Positions 1 through 9,840 of a stretch of DNA of 64,000 nucleotides are shown piece by piece. The position numbers and the translations under genes were made by a program. Within the stretch, counting starts at the first letter, position 1. Every line of letters starts with the position of its first letter. The stretch is from Nitrospirillum amazonense. GTDB lineage: Bacteria; Pseudomonadota; Alphaproteobacteria; Azospirillales; Azospirillaceae. The notes beneath the pieces are model-generated. The model saw nothing but the letters and a program-made list of their open reading frames with translations, was not told the DNA's origin and made no database searches. The stretch is taken from assembly GCF_007828035.1 (NCBI RefSeq), contig NZ_VITV01000007.1, positions 186,001-250,000 of the forward strand, written 5' to 3'.

Positions 1-1353
1 GTCAACGAAGCTATCCATGCGGCCGGCCGTGGTGGGCCCGAAGGAGCCGGAGGCATAGCCCGTCGGCGTCTTGGCCGGGCCGGCGTAATAGATGGGGTGG
101 TTCTTGAAATAGTCGGGCAACGGCTGTCCCGCCTCCAGGCCGGCGCGCAGGCGGGCGTGGGCGCTGTCACGGGCCACGATCAGGGGGCCGGTCAGGGAGA
201 CGCGGGTGCGGATGGGGTACCGCGACAGGGTCTCACGGATTTCCGACATGGGGCGGTTGAGGTCGATCTTCACCACCTCGCCCGCCAATTGGCTGTCGTC
301 GATCTCCGGCAGGAAGCGGGCGGGATCGTGCTCCAGCTCCTCCAGGAAGATGCCGTCGCGGGTGATCTTGGCCAGCGCCTGGCGGTCGGCCGAGCAGGAG
401 ACGCCGATGCCGATGGGCAGCGAGGCGCCGTGGCGCGGCAGGCGGATGACCCGCACGTCGTGGCAGAAGTACTTGCCGCCGAACTGCGCGCCGATGCCCA
501 TGGTCTGGCTCAGCTTGTGGACGGCGGCCTCCATCTCCAGGTCGCGGAAGGCGTGGCCGCTTTCCGAGCCCTGGGTGGGCAGGCCGTCGTAATAGCGGGC
601 CGAGGCCAGCTTCACCGTCTTCAGGTTCATTTCGGCGCTGGTGCCGCCGATGACGATGGCCAGGTGGTAGGGCGGGCAGGCCGAGGTGCCCAGCGACTTG
701 ATCTTCTCTTCCAGGAAGGGCAGCAGCCGGTCGGGCGCCAGCACCGACGGCGTGGCCTGGAACAGGAAGGTCTTGTTGGCCGAGCCGCCGCCCTTGGCCA
801 TGAACAGGAACTTATAGGCGTCGTCACCCTCGGCGTAGATGTCCACCTGCGCCGGCAGGTTGGTGCGGGTGTTCTTTTCCTCGTACATCGACAGCGGCGC
901 CACCTGGCTGTAGCGCAGGTTGCGCTTGGCGTAGGCGTCCAGCACGCCGCTGCCGAGCGCGGTCTCGTCACCGCCCTTGGTCCAGACGCGGCGGCCCTTC
1001 TTGCCCATGATGATGGCCGTGCCGGTGTCCTGGCACATGGGCAGGATGCCGGAGGCGGCGATGGAGGCGTTCTTCAGCAGGTCCAGCGCCACGAAGCGGT
1101 CGTTGGGCGACGCCTCGGCATCATCCAGGATGGCGCGCAGCTGGGCCAGGTGGCCGGGGCGCAGCAGGTGGTTGATGTCGATGAAGGCCTGTTCGGCCAG
1201 CAGGCGCAGGCCCTCGGGCTCGACCTTCAGGACCTCTTCCCCGTCGAAGGTCGTGGTCGACACGTAGTCGCTGGTCAGCTTGCGGTAGCTGGTGGCGTCC
1301 TTGGCCACGGGGAACAGCGTGAACTCCCGGCTTTCACCGCCGACGTCTGGCAT
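1..1353 (-). CDS. fumA: Class I fumarate hydratase (C-terminal end outside window)
   Basis: Reversible hydration of fumarate to L-malate in the TCA cycle by an oxygen-sensitive [4Fe-4S] enzyme in the cytoplasm. The translation starts [11 protein letters not shown] and continues for 451 residues to the window edge without a stop. Class I enzymes such as FumA are about 548 residues, so roughly 100 residues of the C-terminal domain are missing from view. Family landmarks are visible: a cysteine in MCQDTGTA near residue 107, a second in [14 protein letters not shown], and a third in [14 protein letters not shown], placed as the three cluster ligands are in FumA. The gene is divergent from the pyruvate dehydrogenase gene at 1586 across about 230 bp. 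It is not the unrelated class II FumC, which lacks these cysteines. The choice of the ATG is supported by the family-like N-terminus; no strong ribosome site is evident. Confidence 0.93.
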   Translation of the reverse strand, partial: MPDVGGESREFTLFPVAKDATSYRKLTSDYVSTTTFDGEEVLKVEPEGLRLLAEQAFIDINHLLRPGHLAQLRAILDDAEASPNDRFVALDLLKNASIAASGILPMCQDTGTAIIMGKKGRRVWTKGGDETALGSGVLDAYAKRNLRYSQVAPLSMYEEKNTRTNLPAQVDIYAEGDDAYKFLFMAKGGGSANKTFLFQATPSVLAPDRLLPFLEEKIKSLGTSACPPYHLAIVIGGTSAEMNLKTVKLASARYYDGLPTQGSESGHAFRDLEMEAAVHKLSQTMGIGAQFGGKYFCHDVRVIRLPRHGASLPIGIGVSCSADRQALAKITRDGIFLEELEHDPARFLPEIDDSQLAGEVVKIDLNRPMSEIRETLSRYPIRTRVSLTGPLIVARDSAHARLRAGLEAGQPLPDYFKNHPIYYAGPAKTPTGYASGSFGPTTAGRMDSFVD

Positions 1354-1585
1354 TGGGGCTCTCCCGATAATCCGGCCCGGCCGGTGCGTTCCGGCGGGCC
1401 CTGGTCACGGGCGGCTCCCGTGGCCGGCGGGGACCTTACGCCACCCGTCCGCCCCTGTCATCTGCGCCGCGCGCAACACCTCCCCCTTATGTTGACACCC
1501 CAACCAGCGTGCGCGGCTTCGCCGCACCCGGAACCTTCCCGCCCCCCTCCGGCGTTATTGCCCCGTCCATAGAGGAGGAAGAGGC

Positions 1586-3301
1586 ATGAGCCGCAGCGTC
1601 GCCGACATCATCGTGGAAACCCTGTTCGACGCCGGCGCCCGGCGTTGCTATGGCGTGCCGGGTGACACCCTGAACCACGTCACCGACGCCATCCGCCGCA
1701 GCGAGATGCGCTGGGTCCATGTACGCCATGAAGAGGCGGGCGCCATGGCAGCCGGGGCCGACGCCCTGCTGACGGGCGAACTGGCGTTGTGCGCGGGATC
1801 CTGCGGACCGGGCGGCCTGCACTTCATCAACGGCCTGTATGAAAGCCATCGCAACCGCGCCCCCGTGGTGCTGATCGCCAGCCAGATCACGCGGGATGAG
1901 CTGGGCTTCGACTTCCCCCAGGAGGTCGACTTCAAGGCGGTGTACAAGGCCGCCAGCGTCTTTTGCGAGGAGATCCGCACCCCCACGCAGGCGCGGCGCA
2001 TGACCGCCATGGCGGCCCAGGCGGCGCTGACCAAGCGCGGGGTGGCCGTGCTGATCGTGCCTGTGGATGTCTCCAGCGCCGACGCGCCGGAGGAGCCCGC
2101 CTTCACCGCCCATCGCACACGGCCGGTCGTGCGTCCCAGCGAGGGCGAGCTGGACCGCATGGCCGAGCTTCTGAACGCCGGCGGCAAGATCGCCATCTAT
2201 GGCGGAGCGGGATGCGAAAATGCCCATGACCAGGTCGTTGCGATAGCGGAACGATTGCAGGCGCCGGTGGCGCGCACCTCCCGCGCCAAGGACTTCCTGG
2301 AGCCGGCCAACCCCTATGACGTGGGCATGACCGGCATCTTCGGCACGGCCGGCGGCTATCAGGCGCTGATGGACTGCGACACGCTGCTGCTGCTGGGCTG
2401 CGACTTCGCCTGGCGGCAGTACTATCCGCAGAAGGCCACCATCATCCAGGTGGACATCGACGGCGCCCACCTGGGCCGTCGCCACCCCGTGGATCTGGGC
2501 GTGGTGGGCGATGTCGCGCCGACACTGGAGGCGCTGCTGCCTCGCCTGACCCCGCGTGAGGACCGCACCTTCCTGAACGCGGCGCTGGACCATGCCGCCA
2601 AGGCCGAGGCCAAGCTGGAGAAGCGCGCCGTGGCCGGCGAGGGCGACACCATTCACCCGCAATACCTGACGGAGACGGTGGCGCGCCACGCCGCAGCCGA
2701 CGCCGTATTCACCGCCGACGGCGGGTCGCCCATGGTGTGGTGCCTACACCATGTGCCGGCCACGGGCCAAAACCGCACCGTCGTCAGCCTCAGCCATGGC
2801 ACCATGGCCAACGCCATGCCCCAGGCCCTGGGCGCCCAGGCCGCCTTCCCCGGCCGGCAGGTCATCTCCCTCTCCGGCGACGGCGGCCTGGCCATGCTGA
2901 TGGGCGACCTGCTGACCACGGTGCAGGAAAACCTGCCCATCAAGGTGGTGGTCTACAACAACGGCTCGCTGGGCTTCGTGGAACTGGAACAGAAGGTGGA
3001 AGGCCTGCTGGATACCTATACCGACCTGAAGAATCCCGATTTCGCCCGGGTGGCGGAGGCCATTGGCCTTTGGGGGCGCCGCGTGGAACGGCCACAGGAT
3101 CTGGACAACGCCGTGCGCGACTGGCTGTCCACCCCCGGCCCGGCCCTTCTGGATGTGAAGGTCGACCGCTATGAGCTGGTGATGCCGCCCAAGGTGGAAA
3201 TGGCCCAGGTGGTGGGCACCGCCCTCTATTCCGCCAAGGGCATCCTGGCCGGTCGGGGCGGGGAGGTGCTGGAATTGCTGGAGGGGGCGGTGCGCCCCTG
3301 A
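1586..3301 (+). CDS. poxB: Pyruvate dehydrogenase (quinone) / pyruvate oxidase, ThDP enzyme
   Basis: Thiamin-diphosphate and FAD enzyme expected to decarboxylate pyruvate to acetate and pass electrons to the quinone pool at the inner membrane. At 571 residues it is almost exactly the length of E. coli PoxB (572). The N-terminal ThDP Pyr domain has the invariant glutamate in VRHEEAGAMAAGADA. A central Rossmann/FAD-type domain follows. The C-terminal ThDP-binding motif starts at GDGGLAMLMGDL and ends at the two asparagines of VVVYNNGSLGF. The C-terminal tail after residue 530 matches the position of the membrane-associating tail of PoxB. The start is fixed by a strong ribosome site (AGAGGAGGAAGAGG) directly before the ATG. 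Acetolactate synthase or another ThDP decarboxylase is possible but fits the length and N-terminus less well. With the lactate locus at 25-33 kb it suggests active pyruvate/lactate metabolism; that link is inference. Confidence 0.88.
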   Translation: MSRSVADIIVETLFDAGARRCYGVPGDTLNHVTDAIRRSEMRWVHVRHEEAGAMAAGADALLTGELALCAGSCGPGGLHFINGLYESHRNRAPVVLIASQITRDELGFDFPQEVDFKAVYKAASVFCEEIRTPTQARRMTAMAAQAALTKRGVAVLIVPVDVSSADAPEEPAFTAHRTRPVVRPSEGELDRMAELLNAGGKIAIYGGAGCENAHDQVVAIAERLQAPVARTSRAKDFLEPANPYDVGMTGIFGTAGGYQALMDCDTLLLLGCDFAWRQYYPQKATIIQVDIDGAHLGRRHPVDLGVVGDVAPTLEALLPRLTPREDRTFLNAALDHAAKAEAKLEKRAVAGEGDTIHPQYLTETVARHAAADAVFTADGGSPMVWCLHHVPATGQNRTVVSLSHGTMANAMPQALGAQAAFPGRQVISLSGDGGLAMLMGDLLTTVQENLPIKVVVYNNGSLGFVELEQKVEGLLDTYTDLKNPDFARVAEAIGLWGRRVERPQDLDNAVRDWLSTPGPALLDVKVDRYELVMPPKVEMAQVVGTALYSAKGILAGRGGEVLELLEGAVRP

Positions 3302-3580
3302 TCCGGGCGCGCAGCCAAAGGTTGATTGCCACCGGTTGGTCACAGGCCGGCCGGTGGCCGCGCGACTACTATCGCAGGCAGGGAGCCACGCCGTAAAAAA
3401 GGCCACCGCCACCAGCCGCGCCACCCCGCGCCCTCTTTGAAAAGCGACCCGATTTCCGACCACGCTGGCTTTGCCAGCGCGGTTGTCGCACGCGCGCCTG
3501 TCCGGCCCCACGCCCACGGCGTCCTCCCCCGCGTCAGCCCGCCGGCGGCACCAGGCGGGAGGAACCCCGAGGGATTCGCC

Positions 3581-6500
3581 ATGAGCGACCTGCGTCTCCG
3601 CCCCGTATCCACGCGCCTGAACCGGATCGCCCGCCTGCGCCTGTTGCTGCTGGCCTCCGCCGCCCTGTGGCCGGCGGCGGGCCACGCCGACACCGCCCCC
3701 ACCACCCTGCCGACCGGTGGCAGCGTGGCGGCGGGTAGCGCCAGCATCAGCCAGTCGGGCGCCGCCATGACGGTCAACCAGACCAGCCCGCGCGCCGTCA
3801 TCACCTGGCAGGACTTCAGCATCGGTGGCAACGCCGGTGTCACCTTCCACCAGCCGGGCCCGGCCTCGGCGGCGCTGAACCGGGTGCTGAGCGGCATTCC
3901 CTCGGACATCCTGGGCAAGCTGACGGCCAACGGGCAGATCTTCATCGTCAACCCCGCCGGCATCACCTTCGGCCAGGGCGCCAGCGTCAACGTCGGCGGC
4001 CTGGTCGCCTCTACCCTGGATATCGCCAACCAGGACTTCATGGCGGGCACCTACACCTTCCAACGCAACGGCAGCACCGCCACGGTCGCCAACCAGGGCG
4101 CGCTGACGGCGGCCAGCGGCGGCTATGTCGGCCTGCTGGCGCCAGAGGTGATCAACGACGGCGTCATCACCGCCAAGCTGGGCAGCGTGGTGCTGGCGGC
4201 CGGTGAGAAGGTGACGCTGACCTTTGATCCAAAGGGCGATAAAGGAAGTGTCAGCGTGGCAGTTGATCCGGCCGCCATCCGCACGCTGATCGTGAACCAC
4301 CAGATGATCGCGGCGTCCGATGGGCAGGTCGTGCTGGCTGCAAAGTCTGCCGACGCCTTGCTGGGCGGCGTCATCAACAACACCGGCGTGATCGAGGCGA
4401 GCGCATTGACCAGCCACGGCGGCGTCGTGACGCTGGAGGCATCGACCGGGATCGACAGCCGCGGCACCATCGCCGCCGATGGCGCGGGCGCGGGTGACGG
4501 CGGCACCATCCGCCTGAAGTCGGATGGCGTGACCACCGTCGCCGGCACCCTGAGCGCCAAGGCGGGTGCTGCCGGCGGCGATGGCGGCACCATCGAGACC
4601 TCAGGCGCCACCCTGTCCATCGCCGACATCCATGTCGACACCACCGCCCGGCACGGCCACACCGGCACCTGGCTGCTGGACCCCGCCGACCTGATCGTGG
4701 GCCCCGGCGGCCCCGGCGCCGTCAGCAGCGGCACGGTGGAAACGGCCCTGGCCACCACCAACGTCACCCTGCAAACCGGGTCCACCGGCAGTGGAAACGG
4801 CGACATCCTGGTGGCGGGCGCCATCGCCTGGACCGGACCCAACAGCCTGACCCTGAACGCCTACCGCGACATCACCGTCAGCGCCGACATCCGCCACGGC
4901 GGCGCCACGGCCGCCGGCCTGGCCTTGAACCCCGCCCAGGGGGGCAGCGGCGGCCTGGAGGTGAATCAGGGCGCCAGGGTCACCCTGGCCGCCCCCGGCG
5001 ACGGCCTGTCCATCCAGGGCCAGGCCTATACCCTGGTCAACAATCCCGCGCAGCTGCAGGCAATGGCCGGCGACCTGGGCGGCCACTACGCCCTGAATGC
5101 CGATTTGGACATGTCCGGCTTCGCCTACACCGCCGTGGGCGATGGCGCCACGCCTTTCTCCGGCGCTTTCCAGGGCCTGGGCCACGGCATCGCCAACCTG
5201 ACCGTGGGTGGCGGCGGCTTTAGCTATGTCGGCCTGTTCGGCGGCAATTCCGGCACGCTGAACGACGTGTCGTTGACAGCGGTCAACGCCAGCGGCACCC
5301 AGAATGTGGGCGGCATCGCCGGCTGGAACGCCGGCACCATCACCAACAGCCAGGTCACGGGCACCATCGCCCTGACCAGCCTGTGGTCGGAGCGGGTGGG
5401 CGGGCTGGCCGGCACCAACGCGGGCACCATTGCCTCAAGCCACGCCGCCGTGGCGGTCAGCGCCGGCGACCACACCACACGCATCGGCGGCCTGGTGGGC
5501 CAGAACGACGGCCTGATCAGCGCCAGCTATGCCCTGGGCAGCGTGACGACGGGCACCCGCACCGGCGGCGACAACGACCTGCCGGACGACGGCACCGTCC
5601 TCAACATCACACCGCCACCCATGCCCGGCAGCGGCATCGGCGGCCTGGCCGGCGGCAACAGCGGCACCATCATCGACAGCTACACCGTGAACCGGGTGAC
5701 CACGGGCAGCCTGTCCGCCAATGTCGGCGGCCTGGTGGGCGACAACCAGGGCCGCATCTTCAGCAGCTTCTCGCTGGGCACGGTGGCAGCGGGTCCCAAC
5801 GCCAGCCAGGTGGGCGGCCTCGTGGGGCAGAACGGCTTCGTCCGGTTGTTCGACCCGCATTGGCCGCCGCCCGTCTCCCTTGCCGGCACCATCATCGACA
5901 GCTATTCGGCGGCCACCGTCACCGTGGCGGACAGCGCCTACAGCGCCGGCTGGGGCGGCCTGGTGGGACTGAACCAGCTGGGTGCCATCACCAATTCCTA
6001 CGCCGCCGGCGGTATGCTGGGCGACGGCGTGGCCGGCCTGGTGGGGGTGAACGCCGCCCTGATCACCGGCAGCCATGCCGGCGACGCCGTCACCAACGCC
6101 GCCGGCCTGGTCAACACCAACGGCACATACGGCACCATCGCCAGCAGCTACGCCACCGGCGATGTCGGCGGCACCGGCAATTTGGGCGGTCTGGTGGCCT
6201 ACAACTACGGCACCATCAGCGCCAGCCACGCCACCGGCAGCGTCATTGCCCGCTTCGCCGGCACCATCGCCGGGCCGCAGACGGTGGGCGGCCTGGTCGC
6301 CTACAACAGGGGCGCGGTCACAGACAGCTACGCCACCGGCGCCGTGGAGGGCGTCAGCGGGACCGGCGGCCTGGCCGGCGTGAACTACGGCATCATCACC
6401 GCCAGCCACGCCAACGGCGCCGTCACCGCCCGTGACGACAGCGGCCTGGTGGCCGGCACCGACATCGGCGGACTGGTCGGCCTCAACAGTGGCGGGACGA

Positions 6501-7915
6501 TCGGGCAGAGCTATGCCACCGGCCGGGTGACGGCGGGCAACCGGGGCCAAGCCCTGGGCGGCCTGGTAGGCGGCAACGCTGGCACCATCACCGACGCCTA
6601 TGCAACCGGCGCCGTGCAGGTCGGGAACAGCGTCAGCGGCGTCGGCGGGCTGGTGGGCCAGAACGACGGCCTGGTCAACCACAGCTTCGCCCTGGGCGCC
6701 GTGACAGTGGGCAACAGCGTCACCGGGGCCGGCGGACTGGCCGGAACCAACGGCGGCACCATCACCAGCAGCTACGCCACCGGCCTGGTCAACACCGGCA
6801 CCCTGGCCCAAGGGGTGGGTGGGCTGGTTGGCGCCAACAGCGGGCTGCTGGGCGGCGACCAGGCCGGCGCCACCATCACCGTGGCCGGCGGCGCCGGCAC
6901 CGGTGGTCTGATGATCGGGGGCCTGGCGGGGTCGAACAGCGGCACCATCACCGACAGTTCCGCCACCAGCGCCATCATCGCGCAGACGTCCGGCACCGTC
7001 GGCGGGCTGGTCGGGTTGAACAGCGGGGAAATCCGCCGCAGCTGGGCCAGCGGCGACGTCAACGCCAACTATCGCGTCGGCGGACTGGCGGGCGTCAACA
7101 GCGGCACCATCAGCGACAGCCATGCCACCGGCACCATCAGCGACACGGTGGCCGGCGTCACCACCTTCCCCGGCTATGCCGGCGTCTATGTCGGCGGCCT
7201 GGTGGGACAGAACCTGGGCCTGGTCAGCAACAGCTACGCCACCGGCGCCATCAGGGACAGCGGCTACGGCAGCTATGGCCTGGGCGGCCTGGTGGGGTCC
7301 AACAGCGGCACGGTCACCAACAGCTACGCCCTGGGCACCGTGCTGGGCAGCGCCCGGGGTGACGCCGTGGGTGGCCTGGTGGGTGAGAATTTGGGCTTGG
7401 TCGCCGCCAGCCACGCCGGTGGCACCGTCTCCTCCGGCGGGCGGGATGGTGAGGTCGGCGGGTTGGTCGGCACCAATGAAGGCACCATCACCGACAGCTA
7501 CGCCACCGGCGACGTCTTCAACGCCCCGGAAAGCGGCGCGATCGGTGGCCTGGTGGGCAGGAACAACGGCCTGATCAGCCACAGCTACGCCACCGGCAAC
7601 GTCAACGCCCAGACCGACAATTCGGTCGGCGGCTTGGTGGGCATCAACGCAGGCACGGTCACCGACAGCCGCAGCAGCGGCACCGTCTCGGGCCTCAGCT
7701 TCGTCGGTGGCCTCATCGGCAACAACAGCGGCACGGTGGTGAACAGCGGCAGTGTCAGCGACATCCTGACCAGCAACCCGCCGAACTATGCCGGCCTGCT
7801 GATCGGCTACCAACACACCAGCGGCACCATCGTCAACAGCGCCGGCGCCGGCACCATCACCACCGGCACCATCGTCGGTGGCTCCACCGCCCAGATCGGG
7901 GGCACCGGGTTCTGA
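3581..7915 (+). CDS. Two-partner-secretion (TpsA-type) exoprotein with GLUG repeats
   Basis: Predicted secreted or surface adhesin of 1444 residues. A signal peptide (RLLLLASAALWPAAGHA) is followed by a filamentous-haemagglutinin TPS domain, about residues 35-280, including the motif NPAGITFG, which is the variant of the NPNG signature used for secretion through a TpsB pore. After a linker with further beta-helix-like sequence, residues from about 545 to 1420 are about 28 repeats of the form GGLVGxNxGTIxxSYATGxV, the GLUG motif found in IgA1-protease-like and other surface proteins. No C-terminal anchor or transporter domain is visible. The ATG is preceded by GGCGGGAGGAA, which I prefer over an in-frame start 255 bp upstream because only this choice places the signal peptide near the N-terminus. 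No TpsB partner lies in the window, so the exporter must be elsewhere. Confidence 0.85.
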   Translation: MSDLRLRPVSTRLNRIARLRLLLLASAALWPAAGHADTAPTTLPTGGSVAAGSASISQSGAAMTVNQTSPRAVITWQDFSIGGNAGVTFHQPGPASAALNRVLSGIPSDILGKLTANGQIFIVNPAGITFGQGASVNVGGLVASTLDIANQDFMAGTYTFQRNGSTATVANQGALTAASGGYVGLLAPEVINDGVITAKLGSVVLAAGEKVTLTFDPKGDKGSVSVAVDPAAIRTLIVNHQMIAASDGQVVLAAKSADALLGGVINNTGVIEASALTSHGGVVTLEASTGIDSRGTIAADGAGAGDGGTIRLKSDGVTTVAGTLSAKAGAAGGDGGTIETSGATLSIADIHVDTTARHGHTGTWLLDPADLIVGPGGPGAVSSGTVETALATTNVTLQTGSTGSGNGDILVAGAIAWTGPNSLTLNAYRDITVSADIRHGGATAAGLALNPAQGGSGGLEVNQGARVTLAAPGDGLSIQGQAYTLVNNPAQLQAMAGDLGGHYALNADLDMSGFAYTAVGDGATPFSGAFQGLGHGIANLTVGGGGFSYVGLFGGNSGTLNDVSLTAVNASGTQNVGGIAGWNAGTITNSQVTGTIALTSLWSERVGGLAGTNAGTIASSHAAVAVSAGDHTTRIGGLVGQNDGLISASYALGSVTTGTRTGGDNDLPDDGTVLNITPPPMPGSGIGGLAGGNSGTIIDSYTVNRVTTGSLSANVGGLVGDNQGRIFSSFSLGTVAAGPNASQVGGLVGQNGFVRLFDPHWPPPVSLAGTIIDSYSAATVTVADSAYSAGWGGLVGLNQLGAITNSYAAGGMLGDGVAGLVGVNAALITGSHAGDAVTNAAGLVNTNGTYGTIASSYATGDVGGTGNLGGLVAYNYGTISASHATGSVIARFAGTIAGPQTVGGLVAYNRGAVTDSYATGAVEGVSGTGGLAGVNYGIITASHANGAVTARDDSGLVAGTDIGGLVGLNSGGTIGQSYATGRVTAGNRGQALGGLVGGNAGTITDAYATGAVQVGNSVSGVGGLVGQNDGLVNHSFALGAVTVGNSVTGAGGLAGTNGGTITSSYATGLVNTGTLAQGVGGLVGANSGLLGGDQAGATITVAGGAGTGGLMIGGLAGSNSGTITDSSATSAIIAQTSGTVGGLVGLNSGEIRRSWASGDVNANYRVGGLAGVNSGTISDSHATGTISDTVAGVTTFPGYAGVYVGGLVGQNLGLVSNSYATGAIRDSGYGSYGLGGLVGSNSGTVTNSYALGTVLGSARGDAVGGLVGENLGLVAASHAGGTVSSGGRDGEVGGLVGTNEGTITDSYATGDVFNAPESGAIGGLVGRNNGLISHSYATGNVNAQTDNSVGGLVGINAGTVTDSRSSGTVSGLSFVGGLIGNNSGTVVNSGSVSDILTSNPPNYAGLLIGYQHTSGTIVNSAGAGTITTGTIVGGSTAQIGGTGF

Positions 7916-7926
7916 CCCTGGCGGGC

Positions 7927-7961
7927 CGGCGCCTGGGCAAGGGGCGCCGACCCAGCCTTTT
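7927..7961 (+). terminator. Possible terminator after the GLUG exoprotein
   Basis: A perfect 7-bp stem (CGGCGCC / GGCGCCG, 9-nt loop) lies 11 bp after the stop codon and is followed by CCTTTT. The T-tract is short and offset, so rho-independent function is only moderately supported. Confidence 0.4.
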
Positions 7962-8045
7962 CCGAGAAAATAGGCCATTGCTGCTATCCCGCGTTGCGCC
8001 TAGCCTTGTGACCAGGGAACGGTTGTGGCGGATCGGGAGGCGGCT

Positions 8046-9014
8046 ATGGGGCATGGCCAAGGGAACAGGCGGCGCAACGCGATCGCCTTCGCCGTCGCCC
8101 TGGTGCTTGGGCTGGCAGTGCCGCCACCCTTGGCCCTGGCCCAATCCGATGGGGGCTCACCCCCAGCCGGGGACGCCATTGTCCCGGGGGCCGGGGTGCC
8201 GGAAAACGATGCGGACACCGCAGAGACTGTCGTGGTCACCGGTATGCGCCTGAAGACGGAGAGGCTACAGGAAATCATCGGCGATTTCGTGCGGGACCAT
8301 GGGAAGCGCGCGCCGTACAGCGACCAGATCGCCCGTTGGGACAGGGCGGTATGTCCACAGGTGCAGAACGTCCCGGCGGATATCAGCGCCTTCATCACCA
8401 CGCGCATCCGCGCCATTGCGCAAGCCGTCGGGGCGCCGACCTCTCGCGCATCCTGCAAAACCAACGTGGACATCTTTTTCACCGACCAGCCGCAGAGGCT
8501 CATGGACGCGGTGGCGGATAAATATCCCCGGCTGCTGGGCTATCATTTCGTGCACCAGGCCAAGGCGCTGTCCCAGGTCACCAGACCCATCCAGGCCTGG
8601 TATGTCACCTCCACCAGCAACGGCATCCTGACCGCCATTGACGATCCCTACCAGATGAGCTTGGGCGGCGGTCTGGGCAGCCGGCTTTCCACCGGCGGCC
8701 TGCGCCCGGTTCTGACCCACGTCCTGATGGTGGTGAACACCGACCGGATCCTGGGCCTGAAACTGGGCGCAGTTGCGGATTACCTGGGCGTCCTGGCGCT
8801 GGCTCAGCCCAAGGTCCTAGGCCAGTGCGGCGACCTGCCCAGCATTCTGGACCTGTTCGCGGCCAATTGCGCGGACGACCAGAAGACCGCAACCCTGAGC
8901 GCGGCGGACAAGGCCTACCTGGAGGGCCTTTACTCCATGGACCCCTGGGAAACCGGCGTCCTGCAGCGCAGCAGCATCTCCCTGCACATGCGGCAGAGCT
9001 TCGGCGCGCCTTAA
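8046..9014 (+). CDS. Exported protein of unknown function with a TonB-box-like segment
   Basis: I do not recognise a named family. The 322-residue product begins with a Sec signal peptide (RRRNAIAFAVALVLGLAV... LALAQ). The mature N-terminus contains ETVVVTGMRL, which looks like the TonB box of outer-membrane receptors, but no plug or barrel follows; the rest is soluble-looking alpha/beta sequence. Three or four cysteines (about residues 111, 139, 266 and 277) could form disulphides, as expected for a periplasmic protein. The ATG at 8046 is chosen over a GTG 21 bp upstream because it puts the basic n-region directly at the N-terminus; the ribosome site is weak for both. It is convergent with the hemerythrin gene, with only 10 bp between their stop codons. 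Function is open. Confidence 0.7.
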   Translation: MGHGQGNRRRNAIAFAVALVLGLAVPPPLALAQSDGGSPPAGDAIVPGAGVPENDADTAETVVVTGMRLKTERLQEIIGDFVRDHGKRAPYSDQIARWDRAVCPQVQNVPADISAFITTRIRAIAQAVGAPTSRASCKTNVDIFFTDQPQRLMDAVADKYPRLLGYHFVHQAKALSQVTRPIQAWYVTSTSNGILTAIDDPYQMSLGGGLGSRLSTGGLRPVLTHVLMVVNTDRILGLKLGAVADYLGVLALAQPKVLGQCGDLPSILDLFAANCADDQKTATLSAADKAYLEGLYSMDPWETGVLQRSSISLHMRQSFGAP

Positions 9015-9024
9015 AACGGTCCCG

Positions 9025-9750
9025 TCAGCCAAGGGGTGGTGGCGCGGTGAACTGGGCGATGTCGGCCAATCCCAGGGCTTGTTCAATGTCCGCGATTTGG
9101 TGGACCGCGTCGTCAAACCCGTCCTTGCCGAATTTCTGGTGCTCGATCTCCTCGAACTTGTCCCCCATCTCGTCCAGCTCGTGCCCGGACAGGGCTTGTT
9201 TCCATGCCGTGAAAACCACGGTGTCCTCATGGGCGGCATGGGCCCGGTACATCCGGACCAGGGTCTCCATCGCGCGGGCCATCGGTTCCCGGTCGGCGGT
9301 CCCAATCGCCCCCTTGCCGGTCACACCCAGGATGTAGTCGGTGATCTCCCGCCCGCGCTGGTGCTGCGCCGTCAGCACGTCGGGATAGGCCGCCACCGGG
9401 CCCTGGAGCTTGCGGATCGCCGGGAAGATGTGGGCCTCCTCCAACAGGCGCTCGTGGTAATCCTCGCCAAACGTGCGGAACAAGGTCGCCGCCCGCTTCA
9501 GGGCCCCGGCGTCGATGGTCCCGGAGTCGGCTGCCCCGTCGTTCGCGCGCAGGCGCGCGGCAGCCTCCGTGTAGGCGAACAGGGCCCGGCGCAGCACGCC
9601 GTGCTCACGCATCAGGTCTTCCACCGCACCGACGTCCTTTTCGCTGCCTGCCCCTTCACCGCATCCGGCCAAGGCCAAGCCTGTGGCCACGACGACGCCG
9701 GCTGAACCGGCGTGAAGGAATGAACGGCGACGCTGATCCACTGTATCCAT
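9025..9750 (-). CDS. Hemerythrin-domain (HHE) lipoprotein, probably exported
   Basis: A 241-residue di-iron hemerythrin-fold protein, likely for oxygen, NO or iron-linked sensing or storage outside the cytoplasm. The N-terminus carries RRRSFLHAG followed by a hydrophobic stretch ending LALAGCGEG, so it reads as a Tat-type signal with a lipobox cysteine. The four-helix bundle ligands are visible: EHGVLRRAL, YHERLLEEAHIFPAI, AQHQRGREI and HAAHEDTVVF. The ATG is chosen because AAGGAACC precedes it; the frame stays open upstream through a 15-bp tandem repeat, but that extension would bury the signal peptide. It lies divergent from the siderophore-receptor operon, with the Fur-like site in the shared intergenic region, which hints at iron-responsive control (inference). 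Confidence 0.83.
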   Translation of the reverse strand: MDTVDQRRRSFLHAGSAGVVVATGLALAGCGEGAGSEKDVGAVEDLMREHGVLRRALFAYTEAAARLRANDGAADSGTIDAGALKRAATLFRTFGEDYHERLLEEAHIFPAIRKLQGPVAAYPDVLTAQHQRGREITDYILGVTGKGAIGTADREPMARAMETLVRMYRAHAAHEDTVVFTAWKQALSGHELDEMGDKFEEIEHQKFGKDGFDDAVHQIADIEQALGLADIAQFTAPPPLG

Positions 9751-9765
9751 CGGTTCCTTCCCTTC

Positions 9766-9840
9766 GGCAACGGCCCCTTCGGCAGCGGCCCCTTCGGCAG
9801 CGGCCCCTTCGGCAGCGGACCAATCGGCAGCGGACCAATC
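9766..9840. repeat. 15-bp tandem repeat, five copies
   Basis: Five head-to-tail 15-bp units of the form GGCAGCGGCCCCTTC / GGCAGCGGACCAATC. The unit length is a multiple of three and the array is in frame with the hemerythrin gene on the minus strand, where it would read as repeated (D/E)-(W/G)-(S/A)-A-A. It lies just upstream of the preferred start and its ribosome site, so it probably sits in the 5' leader. Copy number could vary by slippage. Confidence 0.85.

Noticed and set aside
5240-7760. Regularly repeated DNA resembling a CRISPR or satellite array
   Set aside because: The repeats are imperfect, in frame and encode GLUG motifs; no conserved repeat/spacer structure or cas gene.
5435-7978. 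An 847-residue minus-strand frame rich in DQAA/AHQAAD repeats opposite the exoprotein
   Set aside because: The repeats are the antisense image of the GLUG repeats; no start context or recognisable domain.
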